Assembly (NCBI GenBank): GCA_014378915.1
Contig: JACMMS010000069.1
Location: 1-59,672 of the forward strand
From: Methylophilaceae bacterium
GTDB lineage: Bacteria > Pseudomonadota > Gammaproteobacteria > Burkholderiales > Methylophilaceae
Length of the DNA: 59,672 nt
Direction of reading: 5' to 3'
Shown here: in pieces, positions 35,327-45,749 of the stretch
How positions within the stretch are numbered: the stretch's first letter is position 1
Layout of the letters: every line of letters starts with the position of its first letter
The notes under the pieces: generated by a model
The model's input: only the letters and a program-made list of their open reading frames with translations
Told to the model about the DNA's origin: nothing
Databases searched by the model: none
Program-made: the position numbers and the translations under genes

Positions 35327-35911
35327 ATGACAACCCCTAAACTCATACTCGCCTCTAGCTCATCGTATAGAAGTGAACTTTTGCAACGCCTACAACTACC
35401 CTTCACAGTGGCTTCACCTGATATAGATGAAACTGCATGGCACGGTGAACTGCCAGAACAAACTTCGCTGCGCTTAGCAAAAGCTAAAGCCATAAAAATC
35501 GCAGAGAGTAACCCTAATAGCCTCATTATTGGTTGTGACCAAATAGCCACATTAGATAGCTTGCAAATTGGTAAGCCTGGCACACATGAAAATGCAGTAA
35601 AGCAATTAAAGATGATGCGTGGTCGCAACGTGGTATTTTATAGTGCGCTATGTTTATATAATGCCCAAACAAGAACTATGCAGGCAGAAGTTGTACCATT
35701 TATAGTTAAATTTCGCAATTTAACTGATACTCAAATTGAGAATTACTTGCTCAAAGAACAACCTTACAACTGCGCAGGAAGCGCAAAATCTGAAGGTCTA
35801 GGCATTGCGATTATTGCGAGCATGCAAGGTGATGATCCAAACGCATTGATTGGCTTGCCGCTGATTAGATTAGTAGAAATGTTAGAAAATGAGAGCATAG
35901 CCGTTATATAA
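35327..35911 (+). CDS. Maf/YceF-like nucleotide pyrophosphatase
   Basis: A 194-residue Maf-fold enzyme that hydrolyses non-canonical or methylated nucleoside triphosphates. N-terminal [15 protein letters not shown], then [21 protein letters not shown] with the catalytic Asp, and [13 protein letters not shown]. The DIDE and WHGE signature is closer to YceF (m7GTP) than to the dTTP/UTP type. It is followed by a DUF4139 gene and an RsmI-like methyltransferase. Confidence 0.9.
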   Translation: MTTPKLILASSSSYRSELLQRLQLPFTVASPDIDETAWHGELPEQTSLRLAKAKAIKIAESNPNSLIIGCDQIATLDSLQIGKPGTHENAVKQLKMMRGRNVVFYSALCLYNAQTRTMQAEVVPFIVKFRNLTDTQIENYLLKEQPYNCAGSAKSEGLGIAIIASMQGDDPNALIGLPLIRLVEMLENESIAVI

Positions 35912-36056
35912 ATACTAATACAAAAACACTTATATAAAAATCATGAGTCAACGCACAACAAAGCCAATCGTTGCTAATATTTCAAAAGTTAGGCCTACTT
36001 TTCAGAAGTTACGCTTGAACTTAATCAAGTTAAAATGCTTTACTTTGGAGATTCAG

Positions 36057-37565
36057 ATGTTCAAACTAAAAAAAATACTACTTGCTACAGTTTCTGTTTT
36101 CTCACTATTTACTTTATCGTTGGGGGATATCTCAATTGCTGCAAGTGCGACATCTGCAAATGTGCTAACGGAGAGCAATGCAGAAACACTTAGTACCTTT
36201 CAAGACCAGCAAGCTGTTGCAGTCACCATCTACAATGGTGATTTAGCATTAGTCAAAGATCAGCGCAAAATTGTACTAAAAACAGGCGTAAATAGATTAG
36301 CAATTCGTGATGTAAGTGCTCAAATCAGACCTGAAACTGCATTACTAAGAAGTATCAGTAACCCCGGCAGCCTAGTACTACAGGAACAAAACTTTGATTT
36401 TGATTTACTGACACCTGCAAAATTATTAGAAAAATATGTGGGTAAAACTGTCGGCATTATCAAAACTAATCCTGTAACAGGCATAGAAACTACTGAGGAA
36501 GCCACTGTACTATCAGCTAACAATGGTGTGGTCCTTAAAGTGGGCAATCGTATTGAAGCCGGCCAGTTATCCACACAAAACAGCCGAATTGTTTATAACG
36601 ATGTACCTGCAAATCTGCGTGATCGTCCTACTTTAGTGACTCAATTAAGCAACAAAGTGGCCTCTGAGCAAACGGTTGAATTAAGTTATTTAACAGGTGG
36701 ATTAGGCTGGAAAGCCGATTACGTTGCAGAATTAAGTCCTAAGGAAGATAGTATCGACTTGTCAGTTTGGGTTACTTTAACTAACACCAGCGGTGCTAGT
36801 TATCAAAATGCAAAGCTACAATTAGTAGCAGGTGATGTTAACCGCGTGCAAGATTCTGTACGCCCAATGACGATGATGGTCCGTAAATCTGCGATGCTGG
36901 AAGATGCTACAGCAGCACCGATGGCCGAAGAGTCTTTACTCGAATATCATTTATATACTTTAGACCGCCCAACCACTATTGCAGAAAATCAAACGAAGCA
37001 AGTTGCTTTACTCTCAGCCAATGACATTCCTGCACGTAAGGAGTTAGTATTGCGTGGTGCAGATTACTATTATCAAGGACAATATGGCGAAATAGGCACT
37101 AAAATGAAAGTGAGCACTTTTGTGGAGTTTGATAACAAAGAAGCAGCACAGCTTGGGATGCCTTTGCCTAAAGGCGTATTGCGCGTTTACAAAAAAGACA
37201 ACGCAGGAAATGCACAATTTGTTGGTGAAGATAACATTGATCACACGCCTAAAAATGAAACCATACGCTTAAAATTGGGCGAATCTTTTGATGTGACTGC
37301 TGATAAAAAACAAACTGATTTTAAAGTGTTGCCACGCCCATCTAAAGGAAATAACTTATATGAAAGCGCTTATGAAATTAAGCTAAAAAATGCTAAGAAA
37401 GAACGCGTGTTCGTGACGGTACAAGAGCCAATTAATGGGGATTGGAAAATAATTTCTGAAAACAATCCACACATAAAATCCAACAGCCAGCTAGCCGTTT
37501 GGAAGATTGAAATCCCAGCAGAAGACACAAGTACATTGACATACAGAGCACAGGTGAAATATTGA
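36057..37565 (+). CDS. Exported DUF4139-domain protein
   Basis: A 502-residue protein with a signal peptide (KKILLATVSVFSLFTLSLG, cleavage near SIAASA). The start is set at 36057, preceded by GGAG, in place of an ATG 38 codons upstream that lacks one. The mature protein is beta-rich, with the DUF4139 region (VELSYLTGGLGWKADYVAELS; VEFDNKEAAQLGMPLPKGVLRVY). Function unknown; members are usually periplasmic or surface. Its stop overlaps the TTG start of the methyltransferase, so expression is coupled. Confidence 0.8.
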   Translation: MFKLKKILLATVSVFSLFTLSLGDISIAASATSANVLTESNAETLSTFQDQQAVAVTIYNGDLALVKDQRKIVLKTGVNRLAIRDVSAQIRPETALLRSISNPGSLVLQEQNFDFDLLTPAKLLEKYVGKTVGIIKTNPVTGIETTEEATVLSANNGVVLKVGNRIEAGQLSTQNSRIVYNDVPANLRDRPTLVTQLSNKVASEQTVELSYLTGGLGWKADYVAELSPKEDSIDLSVWVTLTNTSGASYQNAKLQLVAGDVNRVQDSVRPMTMMVRKSAMLEDATAAPMAEESLLEYHLYTLDRPTTIAENQTKQVALLSANDIPARKELVLRGADYYYQGQYGEIGTKMKVSTFVEFDNKEAAQLGMPLPKGVLRVYKKDNAGNAQFVGEDNIDHTPKNETIRLKLGESFDVTADKKQTDFKVLPRPSKGNNLYESAYEIKLKNAKKERVFVTVQEPINGDWKIISENNPHIKSNSQLAVWKIEIPAEDTSTLTYRAQVKY

Positions 37566-38281
37566 GTTCAACACTATTAGGCACTTTATATTTAATCCCG
37601 GTTACTTTGGGAGATGATAATATCGCCCAAGTGTTACCAGCATTAGTAGTGCAGCTTGCCCAACAACTAGAGTTTTTTGTAGTGGAAAATGAAAAAACTG
37701 CGCGTCACTTTTTAAGTACGATTAAAACTGCTAAGCCAGTACGAGAGCTCACTTTGCTCACGCTTAATGAGCATACAGTCGATAAAGAAGTGCCAGCATT
37801 GCTTGCACCATTGCTGGCAGGTAAAAACTTAGGCGTTATGTCTGAAGCTGGTTGTCCTGGCGTTGCCGACCCAGGTGCAAAACTGGTTGAATTAGCACAT
37901 CGCAAAGGTATTAAAGTCGTGCCTTTGGTGGGTCCATCCTCTATTTTATTAGGATTGATGGCTTCTGGCTTGAATGGTCAACAGTTTGCCTTTTTAGGTT
38001 ATTTACCTGTGGATAAAACCGCTCGAAATTTACGTTTAAAAGAAATCGAAAAGCGGTCACAAACACAAAATGAAACTCAAATCTTTATCGAAACGCCCTA
38101 CCGTAACGGGCATATGTTGGAAGCAATTATCGCAGGTTGCAATGCCAATACCAGACTTTGCGTAGCATGTAACGTCAGTTTAGCCACTGAATTTATTGTG
38201 ACCAAAACCATTGCTGAGTGGAAAAAATCCAACTTGCCAGATTTACATAAGCAGTCGACTGTATTTTTACTACTAGCCTAA
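37562..38281 (+). CDS. SAM-dependent methyltransferase, RsmI-like (tetrapyrrole methylase fold)
   Basis: A 239-residue methyltransferase beginning with TTG, overlapping the upstream stop (TATTGA). Signatures are [55 protein letters not shown] and [12 protein letters not shown]. RsmI methylates C1402 of 16S rRNA; this is a paralogous subgroup that starts LYLIPV and differs at the active-site loop, so its target may differ. It converges with rnhB, the coding ends overlapping by 9 bases. Confidence 0.85.
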   Translation: MSSTLLGTLYLIPVTLGDDNIAQVLPALVVQLAQQLEFFVVENEKTARHFLSTIKTAKPVRELTLLTLNEHTVDKEVPALLAPLLAGKNLGVMSEAGCPGVADPGAKLVELAHRKGIKVVPLVGPSSILLGLMASGLNGQQFAFLGYLPVDKTARNLRLKEIEKRSQTQNETQIFIETPYRNGHMLEAIIAGCNANTRLCVACNVSLATEFIVTKTIAEWKKSNLPDLHKQSTVFLLLA

Positions 38282-38908
38282 AGGATTAGTCCTAGTGCTT
38301 ATCATCTCGCTTCTCGCTATTAGCTCTCTGACTGGCGCGTAACTTCTACGGTGCACTGCTGAAACACCATGCTCTTTTAGCAAAGCCATATGCTCTGATG
38401 TTGGGTAGCCTTTATGTTTTGCAAAGTTATATTGCGGGTAGATTTGATGTAACACTAGGCAATAAGCATCACGCGCCGTTTTAGCCAAAATAGAAGCAGC
38501 AGAAATCGCCAGTACCTTACTATCGCCCTTAACGATTGCCTTACATGGAAAGTTAATTTTCGGGCGTTTGTTACCATCAACCAATACTAACTCAGGGTTG
38601 ATTTTTAAAGTTTCAATGGCACGTTTCATGGCTAACAGGCTTGCTTGCAGAATATTGATTGTATCAATTTCCTCAACAGAACTAGTCCCTATTGCCCATG
38701 CGAGAGCATATTGTTGGATCTCAATGGCTAAACTATCACGTTTTTTTTCAGAGAGCTTTTTCGAGTCAGCTAAACCTATAATAGGTCGTTCAGGATTGAG
38801 AATTACCGCTGCTGCATATACAGCGCCAGCTAATGGGCCCCGCCCTGCCTCATCCACACCACAAATAACGGCATTTTCTGGTAATCTAAATTCAGCATAA
38901 ACTTGCAT
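38273..38908 (-). CDS. rnhB: Ribonuclease HII
   Basis: A 211-residue RNase HII that removes RNA from RNA-DNA hybrids and single ribonucleotides in DNA. The catalytic motif [19 protein letters not shown] and the later [12 protein letters not shown] are present. It closes the long envelope operon after lpxB, 8 bases downstream of it, the usual position. Confidence 0.96.
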   Translation of the reverse strand: MQVYAEFRLPENAVICGVDEAGRGPLAGAVYAAAVILNPERPIIGLADSKKLSEKKRDSLAIEIQQYALAWAIGTSSVEEIDTINILQASLLAMKRAIETLKINPELVLVDGNKRPKINFPCKAIVKGDSKVLAISAASILAKTARDAYCLVLHQIYPQYNFAKHKGYPTSEHMALLKEHGVSAVHRRSYAPVRELIARSEMISTRTNPLG

Positions 38909-38916
38909 TTACTGGG

Positions 38917-40224
38917 TTATCTTAAATAAGCTAATACGGCTTTAGCAGCTTTTTCTGCTGTATTTTGTTTCAAGCTTATGTGTATTTTCATAAACTCAGC
39001 TTTAATATCTTCAAGATAGCTCGTATCATCAAGCAGCTTAATTGTTGCATCTGCCAACTTTTGCGGAGTTGCATCATGTTGCATCAATTCTGGCACTAAA
39101 AATTTACCGGCTAAAATATTAGGTAATCCTACATAAGGTAGATAATTCATACGCTTCATAATTTGCCAACTAATGTTAGGCATACGATAAGTAATTACCA
39201 TGGGACATTTGAGTAATGCTGCTTCAAGCGTAGCTGTGCCAGATGCCACAATAACAGCATCTGCGGCCTCCATTGCGTCGTGAGCATGACCAAATAGTAT
39301 TTGCAATGGTAGTGGCTGGGCATGATTTAATTCACGATTAGTTGCATCAACATTATCTTGATTGATGTTTTCATGGCTAATATTCAAATCTACATGACTA
39401 TCTAAACTCGTAACATCTTTATTGTGTAATTCTACTGGATAATCATGATGTGATACTTTGTTTAAATTCAAAGCATGGTTTTCAAAAAGTGCATGCTCGA
39501 AAATAGCACGCGTTTCTCGTGTAATAAGCGGCACTAAAAATTGCACATTCGGCTGTTTTTTTGCAATTAGTTTAGCTGTTTTTACAAACAAGTCAGCATG
39601 TTGCTGCACTTCACTTAGTCTGCTACCAGGCAGCATGGCAATTACAACTTTATCCGCTTTAAGTTTAAGGTTCTCACGTGCACCTAATTTATCAGGATAC
39701 AAAGACAATATATCGGCCAGAGGATGCCCCACATAGCTTACGGGAACCCCAGCATCCTCATATAACTTAGGCTCAAATGGAAATAATGCTAGCATGTGTG
39801 AAACGGCGCGTTTAATTTTAGCCATACGCCCCTTACGCCACGCCCATATTGAAGGACTGGCGTAATGAATAGTGGGAATACCTCTATTTTTTAATTTTCG
39901 CTCTAACCAAAAGTTAAAATCTGGCGCATCAATGCCAATAAACAAATCGGGCTGATTTTCAAGTAGTGTGTTAAGTAGATTTTTACGTAGCTTGAGTAAG
40001 CCAAACAAATGCCGAAGCACCTCAATGTAACCTCTTACTGAAAGGCGCTCCATTGGGTATAAAGAAACAGCGCCCTCGCTTATCATTTTCGGGCCAGCAA
40101 TTCCAATAAACTCTAATTGCAAGCCTGTGTTTAATGCGGAGTAATGTGTTGTAAGCGCTTGTATCAGATGGCTGCCTAGTAAATCCCCCGAGGCTTCACC
40201 AGCCACTATTGCAATTTTAGGCAT
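38917..40224 (-). CDS. lpxB: Lipid-A-disaccharide synthase with an internal insertion
   Basis: Glycosyltransferase that joins UDP-diacylglucosamine and lipid X into the lipid A disaccharide. At 435 residues it is about 50 longer than usual. N-terminal IVAGEASGDLLG, GIDAPDFNFWLERKLK, YASPSIWAWRKGR, GHPLAD, MLPGSRLSEV and ASGTATLEAAL are conserved. The extra length is a hydrophilic Asn/His/Asp-rich segment (about residues 258-303, with SHENINQDNVDATNRE) between two strands of the C-terminal Rossmann domain. The flanks are normal, so the enzyme is probably active. Confidence 0.95.
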   Translation of the reverse strand: MPKIAIVAGEASGDLLGSHLIQALTTHYSALNTGLQLEFIGIAGPKMISEGAVSLYPMERLSVRGYIEVLRHLFGLLKLRKNLLNTLLENQPDLFIGIDAPDFNFWLERKLKNRGIPTIHYASPSIWAWRKGRMAKIKRAVSHMLALFPFEPKLYEDAGVPVSYVGHPLADILSLYPDKLGARENLKLKADKVVIAMLPGSRLSEVQQHADLFVKTAKLIAKKQPNVQFLVPLITRETRAIFEHALFENHALNLNKVSHHDYPVELHNKDVTSLDSHVDLNISHENINQDNVDATNRELNHAQPLPLQILFGHAHDAMEAADAVIVASGTATLEAALLKCPMVITYRMPNISWQIMKRMNYLPYVGLPNILAGKFLVPELMQHDATPQKLADATIKLLDDTSYLEDIKAEFMKIHISLKQNTAEKAAKAVLAYLR

Positions 40225-40283
40225 GAATAACTTGTTTAAAAAAATGATTGGGATGGATGTTCTGTTAACTTAGCAAAACATAT

Positions 40284-41063
40284 TTATCGAATAATACCGC
40301 GAGTTGTTATGCCTAGAAATTCAGATAAAATCTTAAGTTCAGGGCAACTAGCATTCATGAGTAGAATTTCTTGCTTCGCTTCCTCTAATGACAAGCCATT
40401 GCGATATAACACTTTATAAGCACGTTTGATTTGAGTAATCACTTCGGGGGAAAACCCTCGACGCTTTAGCCCTTCGGAGTTAATGCCATGGGGCTTAGCA
40501 TCATAACCAGCCGCAGTCACATAAGGAGGAATATCTTTGAATATGACAGAACCCACCGCGGTAATTACATGTGCACCAACCTTACAAAATTGATGTATCA
40601 AGGTAAAGCCTCCCAAGATTGCATAATCATTCATTTCAACATGACCAGCTAGGGATGAGTTATTAGCTAAAATAGTATGATTGCCAATTTGGCAATCATG
40701 GGCGATATGCACGTAAGCCATCACCCAGTTATTATCGCCAATTTTTGTCACGCCTTTGTCTTCCGCTGTACCACGATTGAAAGTACAAAACTCCCGTATC
40801 GTATTGTTATCACCAATCTCTAACGTTGTTGATTCACCCGCGTATTTTTTATCTTGTGGTGCTGCACCAAGTGAGGCATATTGAAAAATCTTGTTATTTT
40901 TACCAATAGTCGTTGGCCCTTGCAGTATTACATGGCTAGCAATCGTAGTACCTGAATCTATACGCACACCTGACTCGACAATTGAATAGGCACCAATCTC
41001 AACCGAAGTATCAATTTCAGCTTTAGGATCAATAATCGCGGTTGGATGTATTTTGCTATTCAT
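40284..41063 (-). CDS. lpxA: UDP-N-acetylglucosamine acyltransferase
   Basis: First enzyme of lipid A synthesis, adding 3-hydroxyacyl from ACP to UDP-GlcNAc. It is 259 residues, with left-handed beta-helix hexapeptide repeats from HPTAIIDPKAEI on and the catalytic His in MAYVHIAHDCQIGNHTI. The C-terminal helical part (GLKRRGFSPEVITQIKRAYK) is intact. It lies between fabZ and lpxB. Confidence 0.97.
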   Translation of the reverse strand: MNSKIHPTAIIDPKAEIDTSVEIGAYSIVESGVRIDSGTTIASHVILQGPTTIGKNNKIFQYASLGAAPQDKKYAGESTTLEIGDNNTIREFCTFNRGTAEDKGVTKIGDNNWVMAYVHIAHDCQIGNHTILANNSSLAGHVEMNDYAILGGFTLIHQFCKVGAHVITAVGSVIFKDIPPYVTAAGYDAKPHGINSEGLKRRGFSPEVITQIKRAYKVLYRNGLSLEEAKQEILLMNASCPELKILSEFLGITTRGIIR

Positions 41064-41120
41064 TATGTTGCGTATACTTTATTGCTTACTTTCAAAACTG
41101 TTTTTTTTTATTTTAAATGT

Positions 41121-41597
41121 TTATTTTTCAATCGCTTTTAATATACACATCATGCTCGCTTCAGCAACGATTACACCATCGACCTTAGCTACACCATTGT
41201 ATTTCCATATACCTTTTAAGATACGGTCGATTTTAACATTAAGAATAATTTGATCACCGGGGGAAACTGGTTTTTTAAAGCGCGCACTATCGATACCTGC
41301 AAAGTAGTAAACAGAGTCATCAGTTGGCTTTGACCCCATCGTTTTAAAAGACAAGATAGCCGCCGCTTGTGCCATCGCCTCAACGATTAGAACACCTGGC
41401 ATCACTGGATGATAAGGAAAATGACCTGGAAAAAATGGCTCATTGATCGTGACATTTTTGACTGCCGTAATCTCTTTACCAACTTCAAGTGACAACACAC
41501 GGTCAATCAACACAAATGGATAGCGATGGGGTAAGTGATCTAATATTTCATGTATATCCATGCTAATAATGTCTGTTGGAACAGGTGCTTCGCTCAT
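41121..41597 (-). CDS. fabZ: 3-hydroxyacyl-[ACP] dehydratase
   Basis: Hot-dog fold dehydratase of 158 residues, acting in fatty acid elongation. Catalytic His is in [13 protein letters not shown] and [24 protein letters not shown], the latter also carrying the Glu. The N-terminus has a 12-residue extension before [10 protein letters not shown]; the second ATG at codon 13 is a possible start, but AAGAGA stands before the first. It shares the 3-hydroxyacyl-ACP pool with LpxA and LpxD encoded on each side. Confidence 0.95.
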   Translation of the reverse strand: MSEAPVPTDIISMDIHEILDHLPHRYPFVLIDRVLSLEVGKEITAVKNVTINEPFFPGHFPYHPVMPGVLIVEAMAQAAAILSFKTMGSKPTDDSVYYFAGIDSARFKKPVSPGDQIILNVKIDRILKGIWKYNGVAKVDGVIVAEASMMCILKAIEK

Positions 41598-41656
41598 TTA
41601 TTTCTCTTTTCGCTATTTGTTTTCTTTGCATATTCAGAATATACAAAATTTCGTTA

Positions 41657-42739
41657 TTATTTAGACTCAAGCTTTTCTAAAGCAGCCAATCTTAATTCAA
41701 ATGTTTTATCTAAATGTTTGATTTTATCCGCCAAGCTCGAAAGCTGGCGAACATTAGCTGCTGTCTTTAACCAATCTTCATGTGCTTGAAAAGGCATTAA
41801 TGCAGTATAAGTGCCTGATTTGACTATTGATCTAGAAATCAGACTGCCTGGTGAAATTGTCACATGATCAGCAATGTTTAAATGACCTAATATCATCGCA
41901 GCTCCGCCAATTTTACAATGTTGACCTATTTTTGCGCTACCAGCAATACCGACGCATCCAGCAATAATAGTATGCGCACCTATATGGCAATTATGTGCAA
42001 TTTGAATCAGGTTATCTAGCTTAACGCCATCTTCTATAATGGTGTCATCTAAAGCGCCTCGGTCAATCGTAGTATTAGCGCCAATATCAACATGATTACC
42101 AATCACCACATGCCCTACTTGAGGTATTTTCACCCAGCGTTTATCGCCAAGTTCGCCATCTTCAGCATACCCAAAGCCTTCTGTAGCTATTACTGCCCCA
42201 GCGTAAATTGTACAATCATGCCCAATTGTAGTGCCATGTTTAATAGTCACGTTGGGCTCACACCTTGTGTTATTAGCTATCTTAACGTTTTGTTCAATAA
42301 CGCAACCTGCTTCAATCACAACGCACTCGCCCAATACTACGTTCTCAGCAATTAACACTTGCGCGGCAATGCTGCATGATTGAGGAATAACTGCGGACGC
42401 ATGTATAACAGCGCTAGAATGAATACCTTTAGCATAGGTTGCTTTAGGGCTTAGAAAACTTGAAACCTTAGCAAAATAAGCATAAGGATTATCCGTGACA
42501 ACTTTAGGCAATGACGTTAAGTGCTGGTACTGCGGATGCAAAATAACAACACTAGCTTGTGTATTTTTTAGTTGTTTTGTATATTTGGTATCATTAAAGA
42601 AACTAAGTGCCCCAGATTTTGCATTTTTTAGTGAGCTTACACGCGTTAAATAATCTAATTCAGACGTGTGCCCAGCTGAATCTACTATTTGCCCACCAAG
42701 GCGTGCAACTATTTGATTTAATGAGTATGCTTTACTCAT
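41657..42739 (-). CDS. lpxD: UDP-3-O-acylglucosamine N-acyltransferase
   Basis: Third enzyme of lipid A synthesis; N-acylates UDP-3-O-acyl-glucosamine. It is 360 residues, with an N-terminal uridine-binding domain (residues about 1-105; SGALSFFNDTKY), a hexapeptide-repeat helix with the catalytic His in QIAHNCHIGAHTII, GGAAMILGHLNIADHV, and a C-terminal helix ending KLESK. Full length. Confidence 0.96.
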   Translation of the reverse strand: MSKAYSLNQIVARLGGQIVDSAGHTSELDYLTRVSSLKNAKSGALSFFNDTKYTKQLKNTQASVVILHPQYQHLTSLPKVVTDNPYAYFAKVSSFLSPKATYAKGIHSSAVIHASAVIPQSCSIAAQVLIAENVVLGECVVIEAGCVIEQNVKIANNTRCEPNVTIKHGTTIGHDCTIYAGAVIATEGFGYAEDGELGDKRWVKIPQVGHVVIGNHVDIGANTTIDRGALDDTIIEDGVKLDNLIQIAHNCHIGAHTIIAGCVGIAGSAKIGQHCKIGGAAMILGHLNIADHVTISPGSLISRSIVKSGTYTALMPFQAHEDWLKTAANVRQLSSLADKIKHLDKTFELRLAALEKLESK

Positions 42740-42815
42740 TTGACTTCGCCTATTAGTTTAAAGTGGTTTAAATTTATGCTGTATTAAATTAAATGACATC
42801 CATTAACTGATGCAC

Positions 42816-43331
42816 TTATTTTTTACCTAATGATTTCAATACTTTATCAGTTAAATCAATTTTTTCACTAGCATAAGCAACGCCGCCATAGACCACTAAA
42901 TCGTACATCTCTGCTTTTGCAACTGATTGCACAGCTTTGTTAATACGATCTTGTAAAGTAGCTAACTCTTCATTTTTACGTAAGTTAATGTCTTCACGCA
43001 ATTCACGTTGTTTACGTTGAAACTCGATTTTTAGATTTGACGCATCGCGCTCTTTATTACGACGATCGGTCTCAGAAATAGTTATACCATCTTTATCAAG
43101 TGTGGTTTCAATATCTTTAATTTGTTTTTGCATGCGGTCTAAATCAAGTGAACGTGGACTAAATTCGCGTTCTAGCTTTTTGCCACTTTCGGCGGTTTGT
43201 GGCGCATCTTGTAAAATCTTATCTACTTGAACATAACCGACTTTTAGCTCGGCAAAACTTACGCTCGAAAACGTAAGCGCTGAAGTCGCTAACAAAACTG
43301 TCACCAAAATACTTTTTAACAAATGAATCAA
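42816..43331 (-). CDS. skp: Periplasmic chaperone Skp/OmpH
   Basis: Skp-type chaperone for outer-membrane proteins. I place the start at the TTG at 43331, which has AGGAGA 6 bases upstream and gives a clean signal peptide (IHLLKSILVTVLLATSALTF to SFA); an ATG 14 codons earlier has no ribosome-binding site and would sit only 5 bases past the bamA stop. The mature part has KVGYVQVDKIL then a long charged coiled coil (about residues 45-130). It follows bamA, with which it works. Confidence 0.9.
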   Translation of the reverse strand: MIHLLKSILVTVLLATSALTFSSVSFAELKVGYVQVDKILQDAPQTAESGKKLEREFSPRSLDLDRMQKQIKDIETTLDKDGITISETDRRNKERDASNLKIEFQRKQRELREDINLRKNEELATLQDRINKAVQSVAKAEMYDLVVYGGVAYASEKIDLTDKVLKSLGKK

Positions 43332-43378
43332 TTTAAATCTCCTAATTAATCTTTTAATTCTACAATAAGCCAATCAAA

Positions 43379-45709
43379 TTAAAACTGTTGCCCAAGCTGG
43401 AATTGCAATAATTGTGTCACATCATTTGGTTTTTTGTTGAGGGGTTTTGCAAGCACTAACTTTAGGGGTCCAAATGGAGAATACCAACTAATACCTACGC
43501 CAGCAGAATAACGTAATTCTGATAAGTTGATGTTTTGACCAGTGCCATAAACACTACCCGTGTCTACAAATGCACTGAGTCTAAATTGTTTTGAATCTTT
43601 AATAAATGGCACAGGCATGAACAATTCAGCATTAGCTACTACGCGTTTAGTACCGCCTACAGAGAAAGTTGAGCCTGTTGCAGGGTCGATATCTTTTGGT
43701 CCGATGGTACCATTATCATAACCGCGTACTGATCCTACACCACCAACATAGTAGTTTTTAAAGAATGGATAATTTTTTCCACCATAACTATCTGCATAAC
43801 CCAACTCACCGTTAAGTAGTAATGTTAAGTTTTTTGTTAAGTCTAAATACCATGCGTTTTTAAAATCAATTTTATAGTATTGTAAATCTAATCCTGGCAA
43901 ACCCACTTCGCCGCTTAATCTTTGCAATACACCCTTATTTGGAAACAAAATACTATCACGTGTATCGTGTGTCCAAGCACTACTAAGTTGTAATGAATTA
44001 CTACTACAGCCCGAATTATTGGCACAATAGTCCAAATATTGTTTCGGACTTTGGGTGGTTAAATTAATGGTAGTTAAATCAACTGTCAAGCCAGCACTAA
44101 GAAAATCGCGCTCATTTAATGGTAAACCGAATCGCACACCTGCACCATATGACTTACTTGCGTAAGTACCGATACTCAATGAGCTAGTATCTACATCGCG
44201 CCTATATATGTCAAAACCACGGCTAATGCCGTCTGGTGTAAAATAAGGATCCGTGTATGATAAAGAATAAGTAGTATTGACCTTGCCTGTATTTATTTGT
44301 GCACTTACAGAGTTACCTGTGCCTAAAAAGTTTTGTTGATTGACGGTAACACCAAACACAACCCCTTCACTACTAGACAAACCCGCACCAAACTGAACAC
44401 TACCTGTCGATTTTTCAGTGACACTTATATTCAAATCTACTTGGTCAGTTGTCCCAGCAACCGTTGCTGTATCGACATTCACATCTGAAAAGTAACCTAA
44501 GCGATTTAAACGTTCTTTAGACCGTTCTATTTTATCGCCGGCGTACCAACCAGACTCAAGTTGACGCATTTCTCGTCGTAGCACAGAGTCTCGCGTGCGC
44601 GTATTGCCTGTTAAATTAATGCGGCGCACATAGACACGTTTACCTGGATCAATAAAAAACGTAAAGGCTGCTGTATGTTTATCTTTATTAACTTCTGGTA
44701 TAGGGTTAACGTTTGCAAATGCATACCCTTCGTTACCTAAACGGTCGCTAATGGCTTTATTTGCCTCTGTAACTTTTTGGCGACTAAATACATCGCCTTG
44801 TTTAATATCAACTAATTTACGTAGTTCTTTTTCTGGTAACTGTAACTCACCTGCAAGCTTCACATCACTAATGGTATATTTTTCACCCTCTGTGACATTC
44901 ACTGTAATATAAATATTCTGTTTATCTGGTGAAATTGACACTTGTGTTGAATCGACAGTGAACTCTAAGTAGCCTTGGTTTAGATAAAATGACTTAAGTG
45001 TTTCAAGGTCAGCAGTGAGTTTTTGTTTAGAATATTGATCATCTTTATTCCACCATGACATCCAATTTGGTGTGGTGAGTAAAAATTCTGCGCGTAAATC
45101 GTCAGTAGTAAATGTATTATTACCGACGATATTAATGCCTTTGATTTTAGCCACTGCACCTTCTTCAATATCGAAGCGTAACGCTACACGGTTACGTTCC
45201 TGAGGTGAGACCACGGCTTTAACTTTTGCACTATATTTACCTTGAGATAAATATTGACGCTTAATCTCTTGTTCGGCTTTATCAAGTTGCGCTTTATCAA
45301 AAATTTGTCCTTCAGAGATGCCTATTTGTTTAAGGCCTTCTAGCATTTTATCTGATGGAAATGACTTATTACCACTAAAATCAATTTTAGCAACGGATGC
45401 ACGCTCTTGCACCGTAACAACTAATACGTCACCCTCTGCTTCAATCCGCACATCTTTAAAAAAACCTGTGTTGTATAGTGACTTAATCGCTTTGGTCGCT
45501 TTCCCATCACTCATTACATCGCCAACTTCAACGTTTAAATAATTAAATACGGTTCCTGCCTCAGTCCTTTGTAAGCCTTCTACACGGATATCTTTAATAA
45601 CAAAAGGATCCAAAGCAAATGCTGACGATACAAAACCGTATTGACTCAACGTTGCAATAACTGCGCTGAGCATATAATTTTTTTTAAATAAATTTAACTT
45701 AGATGGCAT
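43379..45709 (-). CDS. bamA: Outer-membrane protein assembly factor BamA
   Basis: A 776-residue Omp85-family protein that inserts beta-barrels into the outer membrane. Signal peptide to about residue 32 (SSAFALDPF), five POTRA domains (from FVIKDIRVEGLQRTEAGTVF), and the C-terminal barrel, with the conserved VRGY in GGVGSVRGYDNGTIGP and a final aromatic residue (QLGQQF) as the assembly signal. Full length. It lies in the canonical rseP-bamA-skp order. Confidence 0.97.
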   Translation of the reverse strand: MPSKLNLFKKNYMLSAVIATLSQYGFVSSAFALDPFVIKDIRVEGLQRTEAGTVFNYLNVEVGDVMSDGKATKAIKSLYNTGFFKDVRIEAEGDVLVVTVQERASVAKIDFSGNKSFPSDKMLEGLKQIGISEGQIFDKAQLDKAEQEIKRQYLSQGKYSAKVKAVVSPQERNRVALRFDIEEGAVAKIKGINIVGNNTFTTDDLRAEFLLTTPNWMSWWNKDDQYSKQKLTADLETLKSFYLNQGYLEFTVDSTQVSISPDKQNIYITVNVTEGEKYTISDVKLAGELQLPEKELRKLVDIKQGDVFSRQKVTEANKAISDRLGNEGYAFANVNPIPEVNKDKHTAAFTFFIDPGKRVYVRRINLTGNTRTRDSVLRREMRQLESGWYAGDKIERSKERLNRLGYFSDVNVDTATVAGTTDQVDLNISVTEKSTGSVQFGAGLSSSEGVVFGVTVNQQNFLGTGNSVSAQINTGKVNTTYSLSYTDPYFTPDGISRGFDIYRRDVDTSSLSIGTYASKSYGAGVRFGLPLNERDFLSAGLTVDLTTINLTTQSPKQYLDYCANNSGCSSNSLQLSSAWTHDTRDSILFPNKGVLQRLSGEVGLPGLDLQYYKIDFKNAWYLDLTKNLTLLLNGELGYADSYGGKNYPFFKNYYVGGVGSVRGYDNGTIGPKDIDPATGSTFSVGGTKRVVANAELFMPVPFIKDSKQFRLSAFVDTGSVYGTGQNINLSELRYSAGVGISWYSPFGPLKLVLAKPLNKKPNDVTQLLQFQLGQQF

Positions 45710-45749
45710 TCATTAACCTGTGAAATTATTTTTATAATATTTGTATAAA

